This document shows, in pieces, positions 1-5,410 of a stretch of 8,412 nucleotides of DNA. The translations under genes and the position numbers were made by a program. Numbering within the stretch: the stretch's first letter is position 1; every line of letters begins with the position of its first letter. The DNA comes from Bacillota bacterium (GTDB lineage Bacteria > Bacillota > Clostridia > Acetivibrionales > DTU013), in assembly GCA_023411645.1 (NCBI GenBank), contig JAEYON010000058.1, forward strand, positions 1-8,412, written 5' to 3'. The notes below the pieces were generated by a model. The model did no database searches. It was not told the origin of the DNA and was given only the letters and a program-made list of their open reading frames with translations.

Positions 1-291
1 GGCGCAGAATCCGGCTATGTCAGGCTGTTCATCAATGTTGGCAAAAAGGACAAAGTGCAGCCGGGAAATATCATACAAAGCATTGCATCGACATCAGGTC
101 TACCGGGGAAGCTGATTGGCGCCATTAATATATATGATGCCTATACATTTGTGGAAGTGCCAAAGGAGTACGCACACAAGGTATTGGATTCCATGAAGAA
201 TTATACTCTCAAGGGCAGGAAGGTTAACATTGAGGAATCTAATAAGAGACCTGCTATTAAAAGACGATTTGGCAGCAGGAAAAGATCATGA
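1..291 (+). CDS. DEAD-box RNA helicase, C-terminal fragment (DbpA-type RNA-binding domain)
   Basis: This is the 3' end of a gene entering from the left edge. The frame is open from base 1 and ends at TGA 289-291, giving 96 codons. The visible protein runs from GAESGYVRLFINVGKKDKV through GNIIQSIASTSGL and IGAINIYDAYTFVEVP to a basic tail ending RRFGSRKRS. In DbpA/CshA-like helicases this pattern is the small RRM-like domain that follows the two RecA helicase domains. It tethers the enzyme to structured RNA, such as 23S rRNA in DbpA. The helicase core lies outside the window, so ATPase motifs cannot be checked. A GTG at 55 is an internal valine codon, not a start. The stop codon falls inside the left end of the repeat element at 285-401, so insertion of that element may have set the present C-terminus. 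The family call is fairly secure; which helicase paralogue it is cannot be told. Confidence 0.88.
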   Translation, partial: GAESGYVRLFINVGKKDKVQPGNIIQSIASTSGLPGKLIGAINIYDAYTFVEVPKEYAHKVLDSMKNYTLKGRKVNIEESNKRPAIKRRFGSRKRS

Positions 292-401
292 TATAATATC
301 TGCAACAATCCAGGCGCAGATATTATATGCCTCCGGCGGAAATATGGCCGTGCGAAATTTTTGGCTTATGCCAAAACGCACATGGCCAAATATATCATGA
401 T
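285..401. repeat. 117-bp structured intergenic element with 11-bp terminal inverted repeats (copy 1)
   Basis: The segment starts with ATCATGATATA (285-295) and ends with its exact reverse complement (391-401). Inside are two strong hairpins. H1 (291-328) has a perfect 13-bp stem (291-303 with 316-328) and a 12-nt loop. H2 (346-387) pairs GGCC 346-349 with 384-387, GTGCG 350-354 with 377-381, and TTTTGGC 359-365 with 370-376. It has a TTAT tetraloop and small bulges. No U-run follows either hairpin, so neither is a standard terminator. The shape fits a small MITE-like or REP-like genomic repeat, or an RNA structure at the end of the helicase mRNA. No family is recognised. Confidence 0.7.
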
Positions 402-403
402 AA

Positions 404-483
404 ATCATGATATATTGTCTGCAACAATCCAAGCGCAGATATTATATGCCTCCGGCGGAAATATGGCCGTGCGAAATTTTTGG
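404..483. repeat. Truncated second copy of the 117-bp element
   Basis: Bases 405-483 repeat 286-364 with 3 differences in 79, a period of 119 bp. The copy keeps the left terminal repeat (404-414), the H1 region and the left arm of H2. It stops exactly inside H2 at TTTTTGG, so the right arm and right terminal repeat are absent. Two of the three differences fall in the left arm of H1: one becomes a G·U pair and one a U·U mismatch. Its left end with the right end of copy 1 makes a perfect 13-bp inverted repeat around AA (389-401 and 404-416). Confidence 0.75.
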
Positions 484-544
484 TCGCTGCGTACAGGTTG
501 TGAAGGCGCGAGACATATAGAAGAGGAATGAGCAGGAGGAGGAA

Positions 545-1246
545 ATGCAGTTACTTGAGGAGGTCATAGGAATTGCGGCTGCCACATTTTTTGCAGCGAA
601 TTCCATGTTTGGAAGTCCGGCTGTGGCTGCTATGTCTAAGAATACAGCACAAGCCGTGATATCAGGAGAGGTTGTCGAGTGTCTGGAAGCGGTAGATGAT
701 TCGTATATGCTGTCAGCAAATGCTGATGATATGATCGGAACTGCCGTTGGGGCAGCATTTGATGCCATTGTAATTTCAAAGGAATATGACGAGAGGGCAT
801 GGTACCGGGCACAGATTCCCTTGAAGAAAGAATATCAAAAGCTGGTATGGGATTATTGCAGGGAAAGAGAGCTGGATTACTTTGATATGCTTGCATTGAT
901 TGCGTTGGAGAGTAATTTTGATGAAAAGTGCTCCAGCACAAACGGAAGGTATAGAGGTTTTTTCCAGATCAGCAAGATCCATTGGGCCAGTCTTTCGGAA
1001 CAATTAAACACACCGAATAATCCCATGGACGGCGCGGTGAATATTAACTGGGGAACAGCGATGTACAGTTGGATCCTCTCGGATGAGCGGGTCAGGAATC
1101 TGGATGGAAATGCGAAACGGGACGCCGCCCTCTCCATATTTAATAGGGGAACCGGAGGCTATGACAGAAAAGGACTTGCCTCTTCTTATCTGAAGGTGTT
1201 TTATAAGAAAAGGGCTCAGATCGAATATTATTTTGCACATGAGTAA
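545..1246 (+). CDS. Lytic transglycosylase-like (lysozyme-fold) protein
   Basis: This 233-aa protein probably cleaves peptidoglycan glycan strands at the cell surface or in the spore envelope. Residues 113-206 carry the SLT/goose-lysozyme pattern: LALIALESNFDEKCSS with the presumed catalytic Glu122, then GRYRGFFQIS (134-143) in the place of the family's G-x-x-GLMQI motif, then FNRGTGGY (199-206). The N-terminus has a hydrophobic stretch at about 7-29 ending in an Ala-rich SPAVAAM segment. This suggests a signal peptide or anchor, but it lacks the usual N-terminal Lys/Arg and has EE at positions 5-6. ATG 545 follows AGGAGGAGG, and an in-frame TAG at 518 with no other start between supports this choice. 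It is convergent with the coat-like gene and shares the terminator at 1272-1304. The fold is fairly secure; the physiological role (growth, sporulation or germination) is not shown. Confidence 0.75.
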   Translation: MQLLEEVIGIAAATFFAANSMFGSPAVAAMSKNTAQAVISGEVVECLEAVDDSYMLSANADDMIGTAVGAAFDAIVISKEYDERAWYRAQIPLKKEYQKLVWDYCRERELDYFDMLALIALESNFDEKCSSTNGRYRGFFQISKIHWASLSEQLNTPNNPMDGAVNINWGTAMYSWILSDERVRNLDGNAKRDAALSIFNRGTGGYDRKGLASSYLKVFYKKRAQIEYYFAHE

Positions 1247-1271
1247 TCGTACCAATAACATCAACAGCAAT

Positions 1272-1304
1272 AACCCTTCGCGGGCAAATAGCCCGCAAAG
1301 GGTT
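1272..1304. terminator. Bidirectional intrinsic terminator between convergent genes
   Basis: AACCCTT (1272-1278) pairs with AAGGGTT (1298-1304) and GCGGGC (1280-1285) with GCCCGC (1291-1296). The loop is AAATA and there is one mismatch. The 13-bp GC-rich stem lies 25 nt after the transglycosylase stop and overlaps the stop codon of the minus-strand gene. The U-tracts on both sides are weak (TTTA on plus, TTATTG on minus), so efficiency is uncertain. Confidence 0.65.
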
Positions 1305-1960
1305 TAGTAGAAGGGATACCCGCCGAAGTACCCCGGGAATCCAAAGAAGGGGCGTCTTCTTCTGCGAATCAGGCTACCTATGAGCAATGCTCCGATAAAG
1401 TCCCTCAAAACTCGTCTGCCGCCTCCAAAGAACTGTCTCTCATCTGCGTTGGGGCTTTTTTTGACAGCGGCTTCCACTGTCGGTTCAACCTTCTTGTAGA
1501 TATCCTCTACCATCGATTCAACCTCTGTGTTGGACGGACATTTTTCTCCGAATTTTTCCATCCATTTATCACATGTATTCTCAACAACAGGCGAGATCGC
1601 TTTATAAGTCTCAGGATACATATTTTCAAGCTCTTCCTCGTTTGCTGATTCGAATGTCGGGTACATATTCTGCATCGGCATTGTACCCATTGGATTGTGC
1701 ATATTCTGCATTGGCATGGTTGCCATCGGATTGTACATATTCTGCGTCGGCATAGTGGGCATTGGATTAAACATCTGCTCCGGCATTGTGCCCATTGGGT
1801 TGTGCATATTCTGCATTGGCATAGTGCTCATAGGGTTATACATATTCTGCATTGGCATGGTTGCCATCGGATTGTACGTCTGTTCCGGCATGGTCGTCAT
1901 CGGGTTGTACTGGTTCTGTGACGGCATTACCTGCATACCGTCACGATAATAATCATACAT
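1304..1960 (-). CDS. Met/Pro/Asn-rich tandem-repeat protein, probable spore coat component
   Basis: This 218-aa protein has three parts. Residues 18-99 are seven 11-12-residue repeats of the form (Y/H/F)NPMxTMPMQNM. Residues 100-170 form an acidic-then-amphipathic region (NMYPETYKAISPVV, then TEVESMVEDIYKKV) with the only two cysteines, C130 and C141. The tail has FFGGGRRVLRDFIGALLIGSL, then five arginines, then an aromatic/glycine end (FFGFPGYFGGYPFY). From memory, similar YPE...Y, LRDFIG and R-rich/GY-rich tails occur in clostridial spore-coat-associated proteins, but I cannot name a family. ATG 1960 has AGGAGG (1968-1973) at a 7-nt spacing. The upstream sigma-K-like promoter supports mother-cell expression late in sporulation. 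It reads away from the padR-HAAS operon in the same direction, 90 bp downstream of it. Function is inferred from composition and promoter; a surface or adhesive protein is the alternative. Confidence 0.7.
   Translation of the reverse strand: MYDYYRDGMQVMPSQNQYNPMTTMPEQTYNPMATMPMQNMYNPMSTMPMQNMHNPMGTMPEQMFNPMPTMPTQNMYNPMATMPMQNMHNPMGTMPMQNMYPTFESANEEELENMYPETYKAISPVVENTCDKWMEKFGEKCPSNTEVESMVEDIYKKVEPTVEAAVKKSPNADERQFFGGGRRVLRDFIGALLIGSLIRRRRRPFFGFPGYFGGYPFY
1664..1909 (-). repeat. Seven coding tandem repeats of 33-36 bp
   Basis: The stretch encodes residues 18-99 of the coat-like protein as seven units: five of 12 codons and two of 11 codons (those with PEQT and PEQM endings). The varying position after NPM is T, A, S, G, P, A, G. 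Units 2 and 6 are identical in protein (YNPMATMPMQNM), as are the first six residues of units 4 and 7. This points to internal duplication. Such arrays commonly gain and lose units by slippage, so copy number may vary between strains. Confidence 0.9.
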
Positions 1961-2003
1961 GTATTATCCTCCTCACATTAATTTATTGGTAGTTCCTATG
2001 CTA

Positions 2004-2031
2004 TAATTTATGAGTATATTGCGAGAAGGGT
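2004..2031 (-). promoter_or_regulatory. Candidate sigma-K promoter for the coat-like gene
   Basis: Read on the minus strand, AC (2031-2030) is followed by 17 nt and then CATAAATTA (2012-2004). This matches the Bacillus subtilis sigma-K pattern of AC, about 17 nt, CATAnnnTA. Transcription would start near 1997, leaving a leader of roughly 37 nt that contains the AGGAGG site. The motif is short, so chance occurrence is possible. The gene product's coat-like character makes the match more credible. Confidence 0.5.
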
Positions 2032-2036
2032 TACGC

Positions 2037-2058
2037 TTAATTGCATTATGTCAATTAA
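2037..2058. repeat. 7-bp inverted repeat at the 3' end of the HAAS gene
   Basis: TTAATTG (2037-2043) and CAATTAA (2052-2058) flank 8 nt and overlap the HAAS stop codon (2051-2053). It is AT-rich and has no U-tract, so it is at most a weak transcription end. Read-through into the coat-like gene is therefore possible. Confidence 0.35.
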
Positions 2059-3088
2059 TCTTTACAGATGCCAAAGGGAGCTTTCGGCTTTTCACAAAAC
2101 CGGAAACGCTGTCAATAGCACTAAATACAATCACTATAATAATGAATGCCGTTAAAAAGCTTTGAGATTCTTTGGCAACGTCCACTACCGGCTTATTTAT
2201 TACTTCTGCAATGCGTGAGATTAATTCCCCATTGATTATCGAGCGGTCGCTGAACATTACAAAGACAAATATGCTAGAAGCAATGTTGTTTATAGTATTT
2301 GCAATGGCCAGAGGAAGATTCCAGCGCGAGACGATTAGCTTGTAAATGGACAGTATAAAATTTGCAGCAGTCAACAGGATGATTACTGCGACATAGGACT
2401 GCAGTCTATCTAAATTAAATACAGGCAGGATGAGCATCATGCCTGAACTTCCTTTCTCATACCATCCGAACAGCTGTGGCTGAAAAATTAGAATTGCAGC
2501 AAAAATAATCGTGAAGACCATCTCTACTACTATTTCTGCACGGCTTATCCTGCTTTTAGCTGGTATAGCCGACTTAAACAGATCATCAACAGACCAATCT
2601 TTCTTTAAAAAAGAAGAATTTCCTTCACCCAAACCAGACCTATCCAATATGGCAAAAACAACCGTGACCCATAAAAAAGCCTGGACTGCGCCGTCAATTA
2701 CAGCGCTGATAACTCCGATTATGGCATTAGTAATAAAACTAATTGAATCTGCTGAGATATTTTCCAGAGGGTTGGAGATATTCTCCAGAATCCCTATAAA
2801 AGCAAATACGATTGCAGCGATGCCAATTACAAGCTTCAGTACGGAAATATAGTTGTCATAGAGGTTTGGTCCTATAAGGTATCTTTTTGTCTGACGGTAT
2901 TCATTTGCCAGCCTGGCCGGGTTGCCTAGCTTGCCAAGAACATTGCGAATATCTTCCTCTGTAGGAGTATCGGGCAGCATGTCTTCAATGTTTGCCCTCA
3001 GTTCCTTTTTTACGTCCTCCCGTGTATCTTCCGGCAGACGTTCTGCTACTGCTTCTAAATAGCGTTCAATCCAATTCATTTGATCCAT
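2051..3088 (-). CDS. HAAS-domain multi-spanning membrane protein, PadR partner
   Basis: The N-terminal 70 residues form the helical HAAS signalling domain: NWIERYLEAVAERLPEDTRE, then DVKKELRANIEDML, TEEDIRNVLGKLGNPARLANEYR. In this family the domain links a membrane protein to an adjacent PadR repressor. About six hydrophobic segments follow (roughly residues 82-101, 118-148, 185-204, 232-253, 260-280 and 310-330). The upper frame limit is ATG 3097, but it directly abuts its ribosome site AGGGAGG (3098-3104). ATG 3088 lies 9 nt away and is the better start, giving 345 aa and one base between the PadR stop (3090-3092) and this start. The two genes are thus translationally coupled. What the membrane part senses or transports is not evident. 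Confidence 0.85.
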   Translation of the reverse strand: MDQMNWIERYLEAVAERLPEDTREDVKKELRANIEDMLPDTPTEEDIRNVLGKLGNPARLANEYRQTKRYLIGPNLYDNYISVLKLVIGIAAIVFAFIGILENISNPLENISADSISFITNAIIGVISAVIDGAVQAFLWVTVVFAILDRSGLGEGNSSFLKKDWSVDDLFKSAIPAKSRISRAEIVVEMVFTIIFAAILIFQPQLFGWYEKGSSGMMLILPVFNLDRLQSYVAVIILLTAANFILSIYKLIVSRWNLPLAIANTINNIASSIFVFVMFSDRSIINGELISRIAEVINKPVVDVAKESQSFLTAFIIIVIVFSAIDSVSGFVKSRKLPLASVKIN

Positions 3089-3089
3089 A

Positions 3090-3431
3090 TTATTCATCCT
3101 CCCTCATTAATTCCTCAAGCTGTGCCGAAAGGCTTTTCCACTCGCTTTTCAGCCGCTGGTATACCATTTTGCCGTCGTCGCTTAATATGTAAAATTTTCG
3201 TGGACGGCTTTCGCTTGTGTCCCACTCACTGGTCAGCAGACCTTGCTTTTCAAGCCGACGCAGCAGTGGATATAATGTGCCTGCATCAATGGCCGCATTT
3301 TTCTCGTCCATCTTTTGAACAAGAGAATAGCCATATTCGGGGCGGTTCAGCTGGCTGAGCACCGAGATGATCAGCGTGCCTCTTCTAAGCTCTACAACTA
3401 GGCTGTTTATTAAATCATCCATTTCTCTCAT
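3090..3431 (-). CDS. PadR-family transcriptional repressor
   Basis: This 113-aa winged-helix repressor is of the short PadR class (about 100-120 aa). Diagnostic pieces are RRGTLIISVLSQL (16-28), GYSLVQKM (34-41), DAGTLYPLLRRLEKQGLL (49-66, recognition helix region) and the wing SRPRKFYILSDDG (75-87). A dimerising C-terminal helix of alternating charge runs from about 88 to 113. The start ATG 3431 has GAGGTG (3437-3442) at a 5-nt spacing. It is the first gene of an operon with the HAAS membrane protein, a standing arrangement in Firmicutes in which the HAAS partner is thought to relay a signal to PadR. An operator-like palindrome within its own promoter suggests autorepression. The ligand and wider regulon cannot be told from sequence. 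Confidence 0.93.
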   Translation of the reverse strand: MREMDDLINSLVVELRRGTLIISVLSQLNRPEYGYSLVQKMDEKNAAIDAGTLYPLLRRLEKQGLLTSEWDTSESRPRKFYILSDDGKMVYQRLKSEWKSLSAQLEELMREDE

Positions 3432-3448
3432 GTCACCACCTCAATTTC

Positions 3449-3478
3449 ATTATACTGTACGACATACAATATTGTCAA
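3449..3478 (-). promoter_or_regulatory. Sigma-A promoter of the padR-HAAS operon
   Basis: On the minus strand, a perfect TTGACA (-35, 3478-3473) is followed by 18 nt and a perfect TATAAT (-10, 3454-3449). The expected start is near 3442, which puts the ribosome site GAGGTG at the very 5' end of the message: an extremely short leader. AT-only sequence just upstream (3479-3514) could act as an UP element. Confidence 0.85.
3452..3472. promoter_or_regulatory. Probable PadR operator within the promoter
   Basis: ATACTGTA (3452-3459) and TACAATAT (3465-3472) form an inverted repeat matched at 7 of 8 positions around CGACA. The palindrome fills the -35/-10 spacer and overlaps the -10 box. PadR proteins bind dyads with TGTA/TACA or ATGT/ACAT half-sites, so negative autoregulation is the natural reading. 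Confidence 0.65.
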
Positions 3479-3480
3479 CA

Positions 3481-3530
3481 AATAATTATTAAAATATAAT
3501 AATTATTATCTAATAATACTTATTATGCGA
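3481..3530. repeat. AT-rich palindromes between padR and the PAP2 gene
   Basis: The 10-bp palindrome AATAATTATT occurs twice, at 3481-3490 and 3498-3507. A further TAATAA/TTATTA dyad with a 3-nt loop follows at about 3511-3525. The block lies directly upstream of the padR -35 box. It may be an UP element or a bent AT tract; no specific binding protein is implied. Confidence 0.5.
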
Positions 3531-3546
3531 ATTGAGACTTAGCGAG

Positions 3547-3575
3547 TTGGCCAATGTATTCTCTTTCGGTATCAA
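3547..3575 (+). promoter_or_regulatory. Weak candidate promoter for the PAP2 gene
   Basis: TTGGCC (3547-3552), 17 nt, then TATCAA (3570-3575) is the best sigma-A-like pair upstream of the phosphatase gene. Both hexamers match only 4 of 6 positions, so this is tentative. Confidence 0.25.
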
Positions 3576-3635
3576 AGGAGAATAAATAAAATGAATATCC
3601 ATTGAGATAAGTAATACATAAGGGGATGGTGCGGG

Positions 3636-4199
3636 ATGTGGGAGATATTTTCTAACTTTGACAATGTAGTCTATGACCTTATTTCAGGCTGCATAACAGA
3701 CAGCATGACACGTTTTATGCGATTTATTACATTCTGGGGGTCTGAGTGGACGATAACTGCTTTTGCTGCTGCATTCCCGGTTTTTGTGTTTCTTTTCAAA
3801 AAGAAGCGCTTCTATCGATGGAGTCTGGCGGCAGCAGCCAATATTGCTTTTGGTGCACTGCTTAATGTTATACTCAAAAACCTTTTTTTACGGGCAAGAC
3901 CCGATTTGCTGCAATTAGTTGAAGTCAGCGGGTACAGCTTCCCCAGCGGACATTCGATGAATTCGATGATCTTCTACGGGTTTTTCATTTATATGATTTT
4001 AGAAAATATAAAGCACCGGGGCAAATATGCAATAACAGGTGCAATGGGACTGCTGGTGCTAATGATTGGCATCAGCCGGATTTATCTAGGCGTACACTTC
4101 GCAAGCGATGTCCTCGCAGGTTTTGTCATAGGTCTGGTCTGGCTTATCCTGTTTATCAGGCTGACAGATCGGCATTTATTGCAAACAAGAGAATATTGA
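3636..4199 (+). CDS. PAP2-family membrane phosphatase (undecaprenyl/lipid phosphatase type)
   Basis: This 187-aa integral membrane protein has all three PAP2 signature motifs. Motif 1 is K81-x6-R88-P89 in KNLFLRARP. Motif 2 is PSGH (103-106) within GYSFPSGHSMNS. Motif 3 is S147-R148-x5-H154-x3-D158 in SRIYLGVHFASD. H106 and H154 are the expected nucleophile-activating and catalytic histidines. Five to six hydrophobic segments surround these motifs, and the length is normal for bacterial PAP2 proteins. Family members remove phosphate from lipid phosphates such as undecaprenyl pyrophosphate or phosphatidylglycerol phosphate; which substrate applies here cannot be read from sequence. ATG 3636 follows AGGGGA (3621-3626) at a 9-nt spacing. 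It stands alone: divergent from padR and convergent with the AraC-type gene. Confidence 0.92.
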   Translation: MWEIFSNFDNVVYDLISGCITDSMTRFMRFITFWGSEWTITAFAAAFPVFVFLFKKKRFYRWSLAAAANIAFGALLNVILKNLFLRARPDLLQLVEVSGYSFPSGHSMNSMIFYGFFIYMILENIKHRGKYAITGAMGLLVLMIGISRIYLGVHFASDVLAGFVIGLVWLILFIRLTDRHLLQTREY

Positions 4200-4234
4200 A
4201 ACGTTAGGCATGTTAAATAAATCATAAACGTTTC
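4198..4234 (+). repeat. 8-bp inverted repeat after the PAP2 gene
   Basis: GAAACGTT (4198-4205) pairs with AACGTTTC (4227-4234) across a 21-nt loop and starts inside the PAP2 stop codon. There is no U-tract, so it is a poor terminator by itself. It may stabilise the 3' end or act with the hairpin at 4260-4287. Confidence 0.35.
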
Positions 4235-4259
4235 TCAATGCAATGTATCTTAAAAAGAT

Positions 4260-4287
4260 AGAGCAGATGTAACAATACACCTGCTCT
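4260..4287 (-). terminator. Intrinsic terminator of the AraC-type gene
   Basis: The stem pairs 4260-4270 with 4277-4287 (11 bp, loop of 6). On the minus strand every position pairs, with one G·U. That strand continues ATCTTTTT (4259-4252), a fair U-tract. On the plus strand the same position is an A·C mismatch and no U-tract follows at once. It therefore fits the minus-strand regulator gene best, 20 nt after its stop. Confidence 0.65.
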
Positions 4288-4306
4288 TACCTATAATGTC
4301 ATTTGT

Positions 4307-5164
4307 CTATTTTTTTACTACGGGTACCCAGATTTGACAATGGTAGTCTTCTGATTCTGAATCACCCTGTGGATACACTTCAAGTTCGGGAGCGTCGGCA
4401 TGCTCAAAGCTGGAAGCGGGGAACCACTCTGAGAATATTCTTCCCCATACTTTTTGAATGCTGTCCGGCATAGGGCCTACCGATTCAAACACCGCCCAGG
4501 TTGATGCGGGAATTGTGTACTCCTGAACGGACTCGTTCACTTCAACTGCCGGCTTCTCAATTGCAATAATGTAGGTGAATTCTTCATTACTATAGTCATT
4601 CCAACATATCCCCAATTTGCCCAATTTGCCTTCAAATTTTTCTAGTCTCTCATTGAACCCGTTCTCACAATTCTCCTGCCAAAACTCAGGGATCCTTTTA
4701 TAGTTTTCCCCATCCTTTGTGCTAACTCTGATACTCTTACCTATAACCTTAAAAGCATCCTTATCAATAATTTTGTAATCCATATCTTTATCTCCCTTCA
4801 ATGATAACTGAAATGAGATTCGCGGATGTGCCTTGAGCTTTACCCCCTGCTCGCGCGCTGCCGAAGGATTTATACCATGCACTCTGCGGAACGCTTTGGA
4901 AAAAGATTCAGGCGAGTCATATCCATACTTCAAGGCAATATCCAATACCTTTCCTTTTGTAGCTGCCAGTTCCTGTGCTGCCAGGGTCAGCTTTCTCTTG
5001 CGAACATACTCAGCTACAGTAATACCTGTAAGCATATGAAACATCCTCTGAAAGTGAAAGGCGGATGAATATGCAACCTTAGCAACCTCTGCTGCATCAT
5101 AGGGTTCTTCCATGTGCTCCTCCATGTACTCTACTGCATAACTCATTCTTTTGAACCACTCCAA
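4307..5164 (-). CDS. AraC-family regulator with C-terminal GyrI-like effector-binding domain
   Basis: The likely product is 285 aa. Residues 1-105 hold the AraC double helix-turn-helix: PYDAAEVAKVAYSSAFHFQRMF (first HTH) and VLDIALKYGYDSPESFSKAFRRVHGINPSAAR (second HTH). Residues 128-285, from MDYKIIDKDAFKVIGKSIRV to CQIWVPVVKK, match the AraC effector-binding (GyrI-like) fold seen in Rob/BmrR-type regulators of multidrug response. The open frame extends up to ATG 5224, but AAAGGAGGT (5172-5180) lies 7 nt before TTG 5164. The protein then starts MEWFKRMSYAVEYMEEH, as is usual for this family. A candidate promoter also sits inside the longer frame, so TTG 5164 is preferred. It is divergent from the acyl-CoA synthetase, which it might control; that link is inference. 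The ligand is unknown. Confidence 0.88.
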   Translation of the reverse strand: MEWFKRMSYAVEYMEEHMEEPYDAAEVAKVAYSSAFHFQRMFHMLTGITVAEYVRKRKLTLAAQELAATKGKVLDIALKYGYDSPESFSKAFRRVHGINPSAAREQGVKLKAHPRISFQLSLKGDKDMDYKIIDKDAFKVIGKSIRVSTKDGENYKRIPEFWQENCENGFNERLEKFEGKLGKLGICWNDYSNEEFTYIIAIEKPAVEVNESVQEYTIPASTWAVFESVGPMPDSIQKVWGRIFSEWFPASSFEHADAPELEVYPQGDSESEDYHCQIWVPVVKK

Positions 5165-5195
5165 AGCGCTTACCTCCTTTCGTTGTCTATATACT

Positions 5196-5224
5196 ATCAT
5201 GCCTGAAGAAAACATTCCTGTCAT
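5196..5224 (-). promoter_or_regulatory. Candidate promoter of the AraC-type gene
   Basis: On the minus strand ATGACA (5224-5219), 17 nt, then CATGAT (5201-5196) resembles sigma-A boxes at 5 of 6 and 4 of 6 positions. Transcription would begin near 5189 and yield a leader of about 25 nt carrying AAAGGAGGT. This agrees with the TTG start and not with ATG 5224. Confidence 0.35.
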
Positions 5225-5304
5225 TCCTTGCTATTAGGTAACGGATTTTCGATATAAATTCAGTTATTCATTTTTATATGACATAACAAATATTGTTACA
5301 TATA

Positions 5305-5333
5305 TTGATTAATTGTTTATCCTGTTGTATAAT
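5305..5333 (+). promoter_or_regulatory. Sigma-A promoter of the acyl-CoA synthetase gene
   Basis: TTGATT (5305-5310), exactly 17 nt, then TATAAT (5328-5333). The start would be near 5340, giving a leader of about 70 nt that contains a tandem repeat (5338-5362) and a 14-bp palindrome (5381-5394). Confidence 0.7.
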
Positions 5334-5337
5334 TATA

Positions 5338-5362
5338 ATCAGGTAATAATATCAGGTAATAA
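5338..5362 (+). repeat. Tandem 13-bp direct repeat at the transcription start
   Basis: ATCAGGTAATAA occurs at 5338-5349 and again at 5351-5362, back to back with a 13-bp period. The position at and just after the predicted start would suit a regulator that binds direct repeats, as AraC-family proteins often do. The neighbouring AraC-type protein is a possible binder, by inference only. Confidence 0.5.
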
Positions 5363-5380
5363 ATGTATTGCTCAAATGTT

Positions 5381-5394
5381 ATCGACATGTCGAT
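5381..5394. promoter_or_regulatory. 14-bp perfect palindrome in the synthetase leader
   Basis: ATCGACATGTCGAT is a perfect dyad 17 bp before the preferred start codon. Its core CGACATGTCG also occurs at 7798-7807. It contains two inverted TGTCGA half-sites reminiscent of, but not identical to, Spo0A boxes (TGTCGAA). It could be a repressor site downstream of the promoter. Confidence 0.45.
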
Positions 5395-5410
5395 GAGTGG
5401 GGGGATTACA

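Noticed and set aside
291..328. Hairpin H1 as terminator of the helicase gene
   Set aside because: The stem is long, but no U-tract follows and the stem overlaps the stop codon; it is better described as part of the repeat element.
1664..1909. Regularly spaced 33-36-bp repeats suggesting a CRISPR array
   Set aside because: There are no spacers between units; the units abut, keep reading frame and encode a protein repeat.
1573..1949. Plus-strand frames rich in Ile, Cys, Gly and His opposite the repeat protein
   Set aside because: They are antisense products of the tandem repeat; the minus-strand frame has the ribosome site, promoter and sensible domains.
3574..3605. Four-codon frame (MNIH) after AAAGGAG upstream of the PAP2 gene
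   Set aside because: It has a good ribosome site but is too short to support as a gene. A leader-peptide role is conceivable, but no attenuator structure follows.
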